From the NCBI GenBank assembly GCA_027574665.1, contig CM050658.1, positions 19,728,317 through 19,792,316 on the forward strand: DNA of 64,000 nt, written 5' to 3'. Position 1 is the stretch's first letter. Each line of letters opens with the position of its first letter. This document shows, in pieces, positions 1 to 14,500 of this stretch. The notes under the pieces were generated by a model. It saw nothing but the letters and a program-made list of their open reading frames with translations, did not search any database and was not told the DNA's origin. The DNA comes from Rhynochetos jubatus (Eukaryota; Chordata; Aves; Eurypygiformes; Rhynochetidae). Both the position numbers and the translations under genes were made by a program.

Positions 1-2538
1 TGCTGTACAACATGAAACACCAACCATCTGGGCCCATGTTTTTTGTCTTTTGACTGCGACACCGTACACTTTTTGTGAAACGGAAGGGAGTCTAAAGTGT
101 GAACCTGTCAATATGTGCATGCCCTACCATGTTTTCTGGTACTTTGACAGCTGCCCTTGGAAAAAATAGTTCTCTAAACTGCAGTTAATTAGGACTGGTA
201 ATCTGATAGCATAATAAAATTCCCCCTGTGAAATCACATATTTTCAAAAATCTATTGCTCTCCAGAGTAATAAGTACTACTCCGGGTTTTTTGGCTATTT
301 TGAAATGTATCGTCAGGCACTGCTGAGATCAAACCCGTGTCAAATCCCGTGCTGTGGAACTGCCGTTTCTCCAAGACAAGCAAGGCAGAGCCTGCCATAC
401 GCCACGCTGGTATGTTAGGTGATGAAGAAAGCCTGGGAAGTATGTTCCCTTATTCACACAGCAGCAAAATAAGACTTGAAGAGAAAACGCTAAGGAAGAT
501 TGATACAGCTTAATTCTTTGGCTTCAGAGAGACGTGACCTGCTAGCTGGGGAGCATACCAAACAGCACATTTGCAACTCACTGCGTCGGCTGCCCAGGGA
601 AATACAGTGCTCCTTTTCAACCAACTCAGAAGATACAGCCGTGAATTTATTACTTGCCGCCTGTAATTTAGCAATATAACGCTATTTGAAAGGGACTGAA
701 CCTTCTTCTCAGAATAAATTCTCTTTATGCCTAGTTCTCTGTCACTGTGCCCAGGTTTTATGGTGCTATGTGTCACCCTAATCTGAAGTTCAGTCTTTAT
801 TCGCATTGCCATCATAATCTCAGTTGGTTTCTCAAGTCACACGGGAAAGAAATTGCTGCTTGAATTAAAGTTTGTTTGAGCTTCCAGCAAAATACGCTGA
901 ATCCACTGAATTGGTTGAAGCTAGGAATGACAGAACTTAAATGTCCACGCGAGGTGATGTCCATCTCTTCAGCGGGGGGAGGAGTGAACAACAGTAACTG
1001 AGCGTAAGGCCGCCTTTTTGGGTGATTGCTTCACATTTTTAGGAAGAATACATTAATCATATCACGTGTCCGGCTGTCCTGAAATGACGGGAGCAATGCC
1101 CTTTATGTGTGGGGAGAATTTGGAGGCTGTATGGCACAAGCCATAGCAATAAGATGATAGCACTTAGTAAGTGGAGAGAGAGAAAGAGGCAACAGCTGTT
1201 GCTGGGGCGCACGAGGAGTCTTTTTGCATCAGAGCCTAAACCATGAATGAATATTCTCACAGCGCATGTTTATCTCTTTAAAATCTCCTTGTCTTGGAGG
1301 TTAGTAACATAAGGAAAACTTGCTGAACGATGCTGATGGTTTTAGGAAGAAGCGTTTCTTGGATCTTTCCTCTAATTAAAAAAAAAAGAAAGGAGGGCAG
1401 GAATGTCTTAGCTGTTGATCTGTGTTTATAATGCTGTCAGGAAAAAATGCAACATGCCAAGGGAATTGCAATTAAGACAGCTTATAACATGTGAGTGCAA
1501 AATGCTGCAGTAATGTATTGTTGACAAATGCTTTATGCATGTTTTCTTTATTATTAAAAATCTGTCAGGGTCAATAATACTTTCCTTGTCTTCATTAGCT
1601 TCAGCTTTCCTTTTACTCTGCCCTAGGTTCTCTTTTTCCCGTTTTTTGGCTATTCTTTAAGCCCATTTTTAAAAGTTTTGACCTGCTATTCTGTGACATG
1701 GAGTTGCAGGGTTTTCATCCACGTATATAGTTGCTTTCTATAAGGGTAACTTTTGGGATATCTTAAGGCCCTGGGTTTTGCTAAGCAATTACCTCATCTT
1801 AAAACTGAGTTTATTTCTCAGTTCCAATACCCTGCCACTGGTTTGAATGTAACTAAATGTAGGAGTGACTGCCCACGTCCCTAAACCCTTAGGATGTTTT
1901 TAGCCAAATCTGGCCCTTGCCAACTCCCCAGCTATTGCCTCGGCACGCTTCCGCAGTAAGAACGGGGCAGAGAGCGTTACCGGCCAGCAGCTTGCGTGCG
2001 GTCTCCTCTGCTTTTGGACTTTGAGGAAGGTTCACTATGAACTAGCTGCCCTGGGCTCCCTCCCACCGATGTGTAGAGATAGAGCCTGTAGGTTCTATGC
2101 ATGGCTGAGCCACTGTCTTGCTGCTTTCTTAGAGCATATGAAACAGGATTGACACTGCACATTCAAAGCATTAAAATAAACTCAGTCTCCTACCTCTTTA
2201 CCTCTTCAGCCTTTGGCTTGTTCTGAGGAACTGCCCCTCTCCACTCAAAAAAGGGAGGTTAGTTCAAAACGTGCCACTAGTCAGTGGAGTCAGAATCTTT
2301 CATTTCTTCTCCTTTTAAAGAACATTCCAACCAACTGTAATCCTTCTGTGCTTTATTTTTCTTGTCTAAATTAGAAATAATAATGCTGTCTCTTATTTAA
2401 AGATGGGAGTAGCTAAATGGATGGACAGTGATGCTGTGTATTCCTTATTGTTCGTGGGACTTGTGCAGGCATTTAGTTTGGAACTGCAGTGTGGTCTTTT
2501 GGGTTTTTTTAATGTCTGTATTTTTTCCACTCCTTTAG
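1..2538 (+). other. DOCK3: DOCK3 intron, 3' part, upstream of the first exon in the window
   Basis: This stretch is AT-rich intron with no recognised repeat. I looked for the expected preceding exon (the segment ending in MCALFT in the family) in all frames and did not find it, so the intron begins before base 1. It ends in a T-rich tract and a TTTAG acceptor at 2537-2538. Open frames are at most about 100 codons and resemble nothing. Confidence 0.85.
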
Positions 2539-2599
2539 GATCTCAGCAGCAAGGACATGAAGAGAGATTTGTACATAGTTGCCCATGTAATTCGAATAG
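2539..2599 (+). CDS. DOCK3: DOCK3 exon 1 of window (61 nt)
   Basis: It starts in phase 0 and reads [20 protein letters not shown] plus the first base of the next Gly codon (about residues 277-296). The acceptor is CCTTTAG; the donor is GTACAG, with C at +4, off consensus. It belongs to the conserved pre-DHR-1 segment of the DOCK-B subfamily (DOCK3/4). Confidence 0.95.
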
Positions 2600-5500
2600 G
2601 TACAGTATGATGTATTACTTGAAGTATATATAATTAACAATGTTTTTACACCGTTTTAAAATGTGTGTTTTACTTAACAGTTGTTATCAGGATTTAACCA
2701 GTCAGAAACCTCATAGACCATGCCTATATGCAGAGATGAACATTCAGACCGTATGTTAGAGTTACTGATGACTGTTTGACAGTGATTTTTCTTTTTTCCT
2801 CAGTCTGAAACAAAATACTTGATTAAACACCACAGTTGTGGTAGCCATCCACATCAGGTAAATCGGATGGTGTTAGACGTATGTAAAGATCTGTGTTCTG
2901 CTGTAGGAGCCTGCGGTGCTTCCAAGAACCCGCACTCGAGTTCAGGGAGATGCCTCTCGAGCATGAGAGGAGGCAAGCTGTCACACCTGCCAGGTGTTCT
3001 TTCTACCTGCTGACACCGCGGCAGAGCATTAGCAGCAGTACCTGCCTGCTGGAAGCCTAGCAGGCTGGCAGCCCAGCGTTCAGCAGCATACACTGGCTTC
3101 CTCCCGGCTTCTCCTGGCCGCACGCGTAGAGCTATGCAGAGATCGGGATGCGTGGTACCTAGACCCGACCTTAGCCAAGGAATAAAGCCTTTCCTTGCTA
3201 ATTTGCTTGACTAGTCACCCTTTATAGAGTGAGTTTCCTCTGACTGTTCTTAGGCCAGGCTAGGCTTCGTTTATTCTTGTGGAGATTTAGAGTAGCAAGA
3301 ACGGAAGGTGTTTGTGATTGAAGTGGAGCTTAGAATGTGTCTTACGCGGTATAGCGCAGTGCTTAAAGTGGTTCATGGACAGCTGGATGAATTTTTTAGC
3401 CAGCACTGTGTTTAAGTGAAGTGACTCTTGACTTCTGGTATGTAAATTAAAGTGCTAGAATCTTTTTTAGATGGAAGGTGTTGGATATTAAAAAGCTCTA
3501 CTTAAAAAGGATATAATTAGTTAGTAACAGGGAGTTAAATGGTTCTAAACTATGAATGTGTGCACTTTCACATAGAAATTAGCAAGTAAATATTTTACCT
3601 AAGTATAATTTATTTTGAATATTCAGCCCTAACACGTTAACAACATACAACAGGAATAATGGTTTCCTCAGCTGCATTATTCTAAACAAGAGCAGTGTAC
3701 TGTCTTTCATGTTTTTCTGGGTTTCAGTTAATTGAAAAAAGGCTAGGCAGTGTGTGCAGTGAAAGGGTAGTGGACCCTGTTCGCAGCCCATGCACTCCTA
3801 GCATCCGCTACCAGCCACAGATACCTTTTTGGAAGCTCTGAACAGCTCGGTGAAACCCTGGCATCGTCGTGTTGTGCTGTGAATGCCGATACGCCTTCAA
3901 GTCACAGAAGTGTTGGAAGGATCAGTTTTTCATTATCTGACTTCCCTGTGTTATAAAGTGTTTAAAAGTTAGAATTACTCTGTATCAGTTGAGATGATAA
4001 AGGGAGCTTGTAGCAAGATACGCTGTAGTTCAAGCTCAGACTTTTAACCTTGATGTAAGAAGTGCTGGACAAATTGTTACGTGTAATGTTACAAGTGGGC
4101 TGAGATTATGACTGTGATTTTTCTGGTCTTGGCATCTTTTACTCTATTAAAAAACCGCTTTAGCGATAGGAAGTTAATCACTGAGCAGCTTTGTGCCTTA
4201 GCAGTCTCCTTTAAGCGCTCCAAGACAAACACGATAAATGACACAGCGTATAATGCGTTCCCTTAAAGCACTGCGTAAGTGAAAATGTGCCTAAGTTCCT
4301 GACCGTCATGCAAGGACCACGGTGAGTCTGCGCGGATGCAGAGAGGGGAGTACAAGCCGCGTTCTTGGCTCAGTCAGCGGATGAGTTGTAGTCGACGCAG
4401 CTGGATGCAAATACGTGTCGCGGGGCTGCAAATCAAAGATGGCCAGACGGGACGCGGCTCACTCTGCCCTTGCGTGTGCCGTTAGCTGAATGAGGGCATG
4501 TGTCTTACTCGCAGCAGCCCAGTGGGTCCAAACGGACCTAGGGATTTGAAAACATACGCAAAGAAGCAAGAGTGGGACACGCAGAGAAGACTGCGAGCTG
4601 TAGGTGAAACTTGCTGTAGGTATAGGTCTTCAGAGGGGTAACGGAACAGAATGGATGGAATGGCTCCATGTGAATCGCTAATATTTTAAATTTCTTGTAA
4701 TTTTAGGTCGCATGTTGCTAAATGATTCCAAAAAAGGGCCCCCTCATTTACACTATCGCCGCCCTTACGGCTGTGCAGTGTTGAGCATCATGGATGTACT
4801 TCAGTCAATCTCTGAAATAAAGGAAGAGAAGGATTTTGTTCTCAAAGTTTACACGTGAGTAACTCCTGGAAGGGAAAGAATTAGGAAAGCACTTTGTATA
4901 TGTTGTGTGATGAGATGCTGAACAGATACTGAATATCTAGGTGCTATAAAGGGCATTTGCTGCTTTATCCTCCTCACAAGGTAAACTGGTGCTGTTGGCA
5001 TTGGGGTTTGGACCGTTGTTATTCCAGGTCATAGAAACTAAGACATATTATTGCAGATGCTTCAGGTGTGTGAAATCTATGTGACGTGTAAAGCTGCACT
5101 TTTATTAATGTGATTTATTTAAAATCTGCTAGGCTCAAAACCAAAGCAGTATGTTGTATTTCACCTGACTAAGGGAATAGTTACTCATGCCCCATCTCCT
5201 GTTCCTTATCAGTCGTGGCGACCAACGAAAGAAGTAGAGAACAGCTGAAGTCAACATTGTGTGACCAAAAAGCTCAAAACAAGTCAACATTTTTGACTTG
5301 CGAGCAAGAATTCTGTGATTTTGAACTTGGAGCTAACAAATTCTTACTATGAAATGTGGTCTTACTGTTGTAATAAAGAGGCCACAGACAAACAGTCTGG
5401 AGGGACTGCAGGGAATATTTAAATCTCTTGTCAGCGAGGATAAACACCGGTGACATCTGTTTGCAGATGGGCTGAGATACGGCTGACGTTACTCTGTGGC

Positions 5501-8500
5501 CTCTATCTGAGTAATAAGATAGTTTTGGGGGGTAATACAACTTTGTTGTTCTTTGAGAAGTGCATTCAGCAGTAGAAAAATGTGTCATCTGAGGGAAACT
5601 GTAAATGAAAAAATGGCTTTCACTGTTCCCTGAAAGATTCAGAAATCTGTAAGTCCGAAGAAAAGTCTCTCAGAGCGAGCTCTTCCGTTCTTCTTGTGCC
5701 AACAGCTATGAAAACTGCAGCAGAAATGTCAGGTTCTGGCCTGAGGCTATAATGGTCTGCTTTCTTGTCTTTGTCAGGAGGATCTGGATAATCTTGGCAC
5801 TTTGTCACCATTCTGTTTCAGCTTCTCTCCAACCAGTGGGTTTTGGTTATATAGTTTATGTGAATATTGGCCATGCAGATGTGGTGTTAATATATTGCAA
5901 CTGCAACATTTTGAACGTTTACAGTAATGGAACATTCTGAATATTAGATCTAATGCCCTTTTAATGCATCTTTAACTTCTTACTCATTGAAAAATAGGAG
6001 AGGAAAAAACCTTGTAAAATACCGGAGTTCTCCATTTGTCGGTGACGGTGGAGCAATCCAACGTCCCAGTAATGTGATCCAAAAAATCACATCATCTAGA
6101 GGTCCCCTTTTCTTGTTAATCTGAAGCGCCATGTTAGCGTGGATTCCCTTCACACCACCCAAAGCACCAGCTCCATCTGCCTGAATGTTTCAGTAGGTTC
6201 GTGCCAGTTGCTGTTCGTGCCGCACCCTTGGTTTTGACTTCCACGCGCAGCCATTACCGCCCGCCCGGAGAGAAGTGGAGCCCGGAACAGAATTCAACCC
6301 TGTCATCAGATGCTCGTAATTTGTAACCACCATGATCATTCGCTTGAGTTGTCACAAGTCGTGTACGTCGCTCTTTTATGCGGCTGCTGTTCGGAGTGTT
6401 CTCTCTAAAGCTCCAGCAGAAATCTTCGGAAGGGAGAACGGATCTGTCGAAAGGGCACCAGCTTATCCCTTTTGCAGCTCTAATAGCTGTTGGTCTGACG
6501 CGACAGAATGTTTGCACAGGTTTATCTGCGTCCGTCTTCTCTTTGCGCATTCCTTTAGCTAACCTACCTTTCCTTGCTCTGTAGGCCACAACTGAAATGA
6601 CAGGGTTTTGTCCTTTCTAAGTTCAGAATGGTGTGTGAATCCTTAACACCGCTATACTGATTGTCGCCTGCTGCCCTCCTTTTGATTATGGTTAAAATGC
6701 CTCAGGCCAACCGAAAAACCTCATAAAGATGAAACGAGGCGAGAGGTGTATTTGTATTTTTAAAGAAGCAGTAAGAAGCATTCTTTTTGTAGCGCTCTGG
6801 CTAAAGCTTGCAGCTGGCACACATGAGGCAGGCAGCATAAAGCAAGCCTTTTCACCGGGAGAAGCTGAAAAAATTTGAGACGGAATACCTGACAAAGGCT
6901 GGAACAAATACATGGTCTTTCAGCGGAGACTTTTGCTGGATCCACAAGAGAGAATGCTTATGGGGGGAATCAATTTACCAGTCTTTCTCAGCTTGCCTTG
7001 TTAAAGATTTATGTCTGAAAAATAACTTCTTTCTCAGAATCCAGGTTTGTTAATCCCACAGTCGCGTTAGAATCTTGCTAAGAGGATATAGTACCACAGC
7101 TCTAGCTATAAGCTCATTTACTTTTATAATTCTTTTTAATAATATGTAAAATACTGAAAAAACGAGTTGGAAACTAAATTCTTGATCCATTTTTTCCTGA
7201 GATCACTTGATTTCATATTTCAAGTGAATTTTTACCTTTGAGAGCATTCCTTGCTCACTGAATGTTACTCTTTGTGTCAATCTTCCCCTTCCCCCACAAA
7301 CTTAATGTATTTCTCTCATATTGTCATTTTCAGTTTCATTTTTTGCCCTGTTTTCTCTCCCTGTTTTTATTTTCCCCATCCTTCCTCAGCACTAGCTTTT
7401 AAAGTTCCTGCCTCTTGCTGTGGTTGTCTGAATCTTGCCTGAATGCCTTTCCCTGTTGACATTCGGTTGTTGCTGTGTGCCCAGCTGGACAAGAGCGTAC
7501 GTTGCGTTTCTGTCCCCACCGGTTTGGCATCAGGGTCTGATGTAGTGCGGCAAACATTCCAAGTGATAAAGTTACTGTGGAACCAGCCAACCTGGAAAGG
7601 TGATTGATGGCACAGGAGGAAATTCTTATTTAAACAAAAAATATATTTTGTAATATATTTGGTGTTTAGACAAGTAAAACGTTCACACGGTGAAATGCGT
7701 TACAAGCAAGTGACTTCAGACAGCGTTTCAAACTTGGGAGAGTATTCTGCTTCACATTTCCTGAGCCCAGAGGGCAGGCTATGTTGGTACGCGGTACAAA
7801 ACTAGCTTTCAGCTATCTTTACAGCCCATTGGTTTCGGGATAACTTCGTTCCAGGTTGATTTGTAGGCATAAATCGTTGGAGACTGAAATCTGTTTTGAC
7901 TTGCACTCCAGAGGCTGGTACAGCGACAGAAAACGTGTCAGAGGTTAGAAATCTTCTGTAGCCTCAGCTGTGAGGATGGAGGATGGTATAGAATTTGTTC
8001 CGTAGGTAATCTCTCTGCTTCAAGGGGATTTAGACAAGTTTAGGAACAGCAGGTCCATAAACGGAGGAATAGAAACAGGCAGGGATGTACACTCTAACAT
8101 CCCTAATCCAGCAGCCTCGGGGCAGGGTATGTGAGCCTGACGTAGTGCCGCCCGTTGCCAGTGTGGGGAGCTTTGCTTTTTTGTGTGTTCGTGCACCTGC
8201 TGAGATGTCTGACACCGAAACCCCTTGTGCAGAGGAAGGAGGAGTGTTGAGGTAGGTGGAGCTAAGATTTGAGGTGCTATAATCCCAGTCTAACTGCACT
8301 GGATGACCCAGGAATAACAGCCTGATCAGTGTTTTAATTAAATTAATGCCTTTGGATGGCACGCTGCGAGGAAGTATCTCTTAGTGGTTTTTTTCCCATT
8401 TTTCCTTTTTTTACTGACTGTCTCTCATGTTTAATTTATTCCAAGTTTTCTATGTTCCTTTTGCTTTTATAATAATAACCATTTGCGGGGGGTGTCAGTA

Positions 8501-11500
8501 AGTGTGCCCTAACAGGCTTTGTGGGTTATCTCATTCTTCTTGGCAGTATATGGTTTTGTAGTACAGAAGCTGTAGAAAATTACAGCTAGAACTTGTTCAA
8601 GCTAGCCTTAATTCCTTTTGCCATGCTATTCTTCAGTTACATAATGCAGCACACAAAAAAATGCCAGTCTTCACAGTAGCTGGTTTGTATCTTCCCTTAA
8701 TTTTGCTGACGTTGGGTACTCTTTGGGGAAACAAAAAGGGAAAAAATGTTAATATGCTTGAGAGAAGTTTTACGGAATGACTTAGTTCTCAAGACTCCTG
8801 CCTCTCTAGGAGCTGAAGGCTTATAGTCTTAGCGTTTTGGATGGGGGTTGGGGTTTTTTTGTTGTTTGGAGGGTTTTTTATTTTTATTTTTAAGAGTTAA
8901 TAGGACAGAAGTTTAACTTAATCGTTGAATTCAATTGCACTTCAGGAGAAATAAGATTCGCTATTGCTGCTGAGCTAAAACTTGCTGACTTCATGGGGAA
9001 TCTTTAAATGTTGCAGTTGCCATTTAACTAAAGCACAATTGACTTTCAGAGGCAATTACACTTGATCAGCATACTGGTTTTCCTTTCTTCTTCTTTTCAT
9101 TTTTAACCAGGAGCACTGTTTGTGGTAAAGGTTCCATTTTTGTTTTTCAGTGAGATAATTATGCTGGTAAAACTGTCACTTCAGCTGTGCTTACACTAGT
9201 GTGAAGTACTCCGTGACGTTTATAGTGTGTCCCTTCATTACGTTGTAACAAGCTAGATAGTGCTAATGGCACACTTTTCCTGGTATGGTTCCGTTCAAGC
9301 TCCGTGCGTTCAGCAGGTTGGTTGTGCAGCTCTGCATATGCCAGTGCAAATAAAGTTGTGCGACTTTGGTGTTAAGATAAATAAGAACCCTCATTCAGGT
9401 TGGTAGGGACCTCTCTAGGCCAACCTCCTCCTTGGAGCAAGGCCAGCTATGGCATCAACCAGGTTGCTCAAGGCTTCATCCAGTCGTGTCTCAATAACCT
9501 CCAAGAATGGAGCTTCTCTGGACAACTGCTCCAATAATGCTTCACTCTCCTCATGGAAAAGCTGTTTTTAATATCCCCCCTGAACCTTTCTTGTTTGTGT
9601 TTATGCCTGTTGCTTTACATCATCTCACTTGGCACCACTGAAGAACCTGTCTGGCTCCTTTGTCTTAATAGCAGCTTGTAGGCCTTGCTGCCAGCGCTGC
9701 CCCCCTTGCCTTGCCTTCCCCAGGCTGAATAAGGCCTCAGCCTCTCCTCCTGCCGCACACGCTCCAGCCACCTGCCCACCCACAGGACTCGCTCCAGTTG
9801 TCTCTTTTGTTTTGGAGAGCCCAAAACTGAGCACGGGATTCCAGATGCAGGCTGCCAACCGCCAAGTGATGTCGTTTCAACGTATAACCAAAATGCTAGT
9901 GAAATATCGATGTGCTGTGTAAACAGTACGTTACAAAATGCAGCTCTGAATGTGTCTGGTCGCTGGAGAAGGTTTTCTCCAGCTTTGGATCCAAACCAGA
10001 AGCGTGGCACTTCTGGCTCAGGTGCCCAAGATCCGGAAAGAAGCAAGCATCCAGGGGTGCTCTTGTTCCGTTCCGTGCTTTGCTGGCTTTCTGATCACAG
10101 GAGGACTTTTTTTGTAAGTTGTCATTGGAAGTTATCCGTATCACTCCGTGGCTGGAAAGGCAACTGAAACATCCATTTCAGCTCTCGGCTCGCTCTGTCA
10201 CAATGTAATTTCCAAATGCTGCAGTGTCCCCAATTTCTCTGTCCAGAATCTTGCCGTCAGAGTCCCCGGGCTATCTACAGAGCTACAGCGGTTTACAGAG
10301 GTTGTTTTCTTTTACATGTTTCTCCACTTTAAAATATTTGTGCATAAAGCATGGAAGGGAGCAGTGAGAGAGTTTGGTCCTGACTTCCCACTCCACACCA
10401 CGCAGTCTGATTTTGTTGTGCTGGAACAGCATCCTGCAGCGGTGGAGAGTGCAGCTCCATGCTCCCAGGTCCAGCCAGGCACCAGGCCAAGCGTGTATCC
10501 CACGTGTGTGCGAGCACACAATGCGTACACACACAGCCAGCCACGCAGGTCAGCGTGGGCAGAGAGTGCGCACTCACACAAACATGTACAGCTCTTATTA
10601 AGTCTTGAACAGTCCCAAAATGCTCCAATAACGGCCCATTATCACCAAAGGCAGTAACCCACGTCAGTCTAACGGGATGCAGAGAGCCTCTCTGGCTGAC
10701 TCACCTTGACGGGTTTCACACCTCGCGGATGTGCTGAACCTCATCCAGTGCAGCCCTGGGCTGAGCAGGGGCAGGGTGCTGGGTCCTCTCGGGTAGGGTT
10801 ATTGGGCTTCCCCCACGTGCCCTTGTTCCTCTTCCCCTTTGTGGTCGAGGCGATGAGCCCTTAACTGCATAGCCTAACAGGAGGGATGGATTGTCGCTTC
10901 GCTCCTAGAATTTTACTGAGGACTTGGGGGTACTGGGGGCTGAAAAGCTGGCCATGAGCCGGCAGTGTGTGCTGGCAGCCCAGACAGCCAACCGTATCCT
11001 GGGCTGGATCCGGAGGAGTGTGGCCAGCAGGTCGAGGGAGGGGATTCTCCCCCTCTCCTCTTCTCTCCTGAGACCCCACCTGGAGTTCTGCATCCAGCTC
11101 GGGGGCCCTCAACATACGAAGGACATGGACCTGTTGGAGCGAGTCCAGAGGAGGCCACAGAGATGCTCCGAGGGCTGGAGCCCCTCTGCTATGGGGACAG
11201 GCTGAGAGAGTTGGGCTTGTTCAGCCTGGAGAAGAGAAGGCTCCAGGGAGACCTTATAGCACCTTCCAGTGCCTGAAGGGGGCCACAAGGAAGCTGAGGG
11301 TGGGGGTGGGGGAGGGCTTTTGACAAGGGCCTGTAGTGACAGGACAAGGGGTAACGGGTTTAAACTGAAAGTGGGGAGATTTCGATATCAGGAAGAAGTT
11401 CCTCCTGGAGAGGGTGGGGAGGCACTGGGACAGGTTGCCCAGAGAAGCTGTGGGTGCCCCATCCCTGGAAGTGTCCAAGGCCAGGCTGGATGAGGCTTGG

Positions 11501-14500
11501 AGCAACCTGGGCTAGTGGAGGGTGTCCCTGCCCATGGCAGGGGGGCGGAACCGGATGATCTTTAAGGTCCCTTCCAACCCAAACCAGTCTGTGATTCTGT
11601 GGTTAACAGATGGTACCAGAAATGGAAATGAAATGTGACAGTATTTACAAATATTCGTTGAGGTTACATACAGATAAATAAACAGTTGTAAACTGCTCCT
11701 TCAGAAGATGATGCACGCACAGAAGCATACTTCGTGGTGTTCTATGTTCTTGTCCGCCCTGGGGACCAGGGTTTGCATCATATTTCACTGTGTTCTGAAA
11801 AATACGTATGTAAGCAAAAGCCTTGTTGTAAATATCGGAGATACTAAAAATCAGGAGTTTAATTAGTCTTTCAAATTTCACTATTTATTGGTTCTAACTT
11901 TTTTTTTAATTAAGCACAAAAAGGTAATATATGGCAACAGTTAATTTCAACTTAAAATTAATTTTCTATGTGCACAGAATTCAACTAAAGGTGTCCAGAG
12001 CTTTCTTCTTGTTCGGTCATAATATGAAGAGGGGAACTATGGCTTTGATGACAGAAAAGTCACCACAGGCTCCGAAGTGTCCATGAAAAGATAACTGTTA
12101 GGGAACGTTTTGTTTCCTTCCGCTTTTAAAAACAAGAGTTATGTGGGATTTCTCTCATTCCTCAAAACCCCACAAAGTTTCATGTTATCTCTCCAGCAAA
12201 GTTGACTTTCCTGTCCTAAGGCGGTTCAGCAGAAAGCTTTTAACTTGAATTAGTGTTCTTCTGGTTTAGGTGTAACAACGAAAATGAATGGTGCCAGATC
12301 CATGAAAATATTATTCGCAAGTCCAGCACCAAGTACACAGCACCCAGCTCAAACTATGGTAAGTGTTTGCTTGTGTGCTTTTGTCATTTCCTTTAGGAAA
12401 CGGCTAGTTATTTAGAGCAGAGGACTTCAGTGAGATGACAGATTTTGCATAGCTGAATCTCTCTACTTGTGGTGATTTGAAGTTTATCTAAAATTCCTTC
12501 ACGTTCAGTTTATAGGTGAAAATCTGTATGGCGTCTGCCAGTGTAACCAGGAATTTATAAAAAAACCTGACCTGATATCTTTCCTCCTCAGATGTGGCTG
12601 ACTGTAACACTGATTCAGGATGCTAAATTTCCTTCATCGTTGTTTCTGTAGTGTTATTTTATCTCAAGGGAGGTCAGCAGAGGAGAGAGCTAGTGGCCTG
12701 CTCTAGGATTAACTTACTCTGAGTCTTCATGTGTTGGCTGTTAGAGTGACTGTGTGCATCTGTGCTCGTGCAGACTGCTAGCCCTGGGGAGAGACATGAG
12801 CAGCAGTCAGCACTGGCAGAACTCCTTTACAAGTGGTTTGGGTTTGGGGGCTTTTTTGTGCCACTGGCTTAAGTTCCTGCGACCAGACTTAACCACCCAG
12901 GAAGCAAAGAATTTAAATTTTATTCATCAGAATTACCTTGGGCCAAACCACCTTCCCTTTCATCCTGTGTTCCCTTGAAAATTCCAGGAATAACACATCG
13001 CTAAGGCTTGAGGATACCATGCATCCTTCTCAACAGAAGCAACGCCAGAGGTTAAATTTGTCTAACGCATGTGTCTGTCCGGAAAGCAAACAGTGTTTTC
13101 ATACCTACAAATTAATTATCAAGGAGACTGACTGTGATAGTTTCAGTATTAAACGTTTCATTACGTAGTTGAGGAGAACAACTGTCTTGGCAGGGTTTTT
13201 GCTGCCTTTCAAATCCATTTTTATTTTCCTAGTTAATGACAGATAAATATGGAAAGTAAATCTTGTCCTATCTTGTTACCTCGTTTAATGATGTCTGTAG
13301 TCGCTCATTCAGAGACATCATTACTGTTCTACTCCAAACGAGCACCCGATAGGATGCGGTTCTGCTTCGTTACAGCTAGTTTTGCATTCATTACCGAGTG
13401 CCTGATTTGTCGGCATACTGATGTCCAACTACTGCTAGCGTCTTCATCTCGCTTCTCCGCGTACTGAGATACTGCTGTGGATGTGCACTTCACGCTCCCG
13501 TAGAAGATACTGAGCGCAGTGAGCAAATAGAACAGTTTTCAGGTTTGGAATTTGATTATATGCAAAGCTGGTCTTCTGCCCTGCTGCTCCCTGTTTCAGT
13601 TAAGGTCACCCACCCCTTACCATTAATTGTTTATAACTTTGAAAACTTGGGCTGCGTGTGTTTATTTCCCGTGCCAAGTGGCTGCCCAAAACTTTTTCCT
13701 CCCCGAGCGTCAGCTGTTTTGAAGAGCAGAAGGAAAGGGAAACCGATAGCGCTTTATCCTTGCATTTGGCTTTTTAAAATAATTATTTCACACATTTCAG
13801 CACGATCTAGTGCATCTCTGGAACAGGAGGCTGCAACTCTGCAGAGGTATTGTCCTGCTGCGAGGGGCTGTATTGTAGGCTGGCATGATTTAAGCAGAAG
13901 TAATACAGTTTGGGCCTCTCAACCTGCTCTCACAGTGAGAAAATGCTCAAATCACAATGTTTTTAAATTTTTTAGTCTTTTTTCCCTTAAGCAAAGCTCT
14001 CTGGTTGTTTCTCTTCCCAGGTCTTGTGTAAAATTAGTCCTTCAGATCTGCTGCAGGGACTAGACACCTGGAAGGATAGACTGGGTAGAAGAGGAGGGCT
14101 GGAGAGCACATTTACAGAACCCTGGGGAGAGCAAGCAACTAGGCAGAAGTTTTTGGGGATGGCACATGTGGGAGAGTATCACATAAGTAACACCATGCTG
14201 GAAAATTACACGCTCTAGTACCTCTAGTGACTGATTCTTATAGATAATAGATAAATTCTGAAGCCCTTTGTTAAGCTCTGAGGGTGTTGGGTGTAGGGAG
14301 GTCTCAACTTCCAAATTTGCTCCAGTCCTTTATGCTGGAATTTATTTTCATTTGTTTGTCTTGAGTAGCAATAGAGGATATAGAATGAGCAGGTTTTTCT
14401 GTAAGTGGCAAAAATAAGCAAGGCTGGTGTCTAATGAACTCTTGTGTTCTGTTAAACCTTCTGTAGCGCGCACGCACAGATGTACCCTCACACGTGGTAT

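Larger units (their letters stand above)
4855..12269 (+). other. DOCK3: DOCK3 intron 2 (7,415 nt), containing two CR1 fragments
   Basis: Second-longest intron here. It holds a CpG-rich patch (6241-6560), a G/T-rich low-complexity run (about 8846-8893), an inverted CR1 relic (9393-9868), an imperfect CA/TG-rich stretch (about 10497-10590) and a sense CR1 copy (10905-11601). The 169-codon open frame at 10148-10657 runs through the CA-rich part and resembles no protein. The remainder looks like ordinary intron. Confidence 0.85.

Noticed and set aside
1..2538. A possible exon upstream of 2539
   Set aside because: The expected preceding peptide (ending ERMCALFT) is not encoded in any frame, so the region is intron only.
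4900..4950. Intronic C/D-box snoRNA (TGATGAG ... CTGA)
   Set aside because: The boxes are too close together and no terminal stem was found.
10148..10657. 169-codon open frame between the two intron 2 CR1 copies
   Set aside because: It runs through CA/TG-rich sequence, overlaps open frames on the other strand and shows no domain or splice context.
13545..14063. 172-codon open frame in intron 3
   Set aside because: No recognisable domain, no coding-like composition, and its length is within chance expectation for 64 kb.
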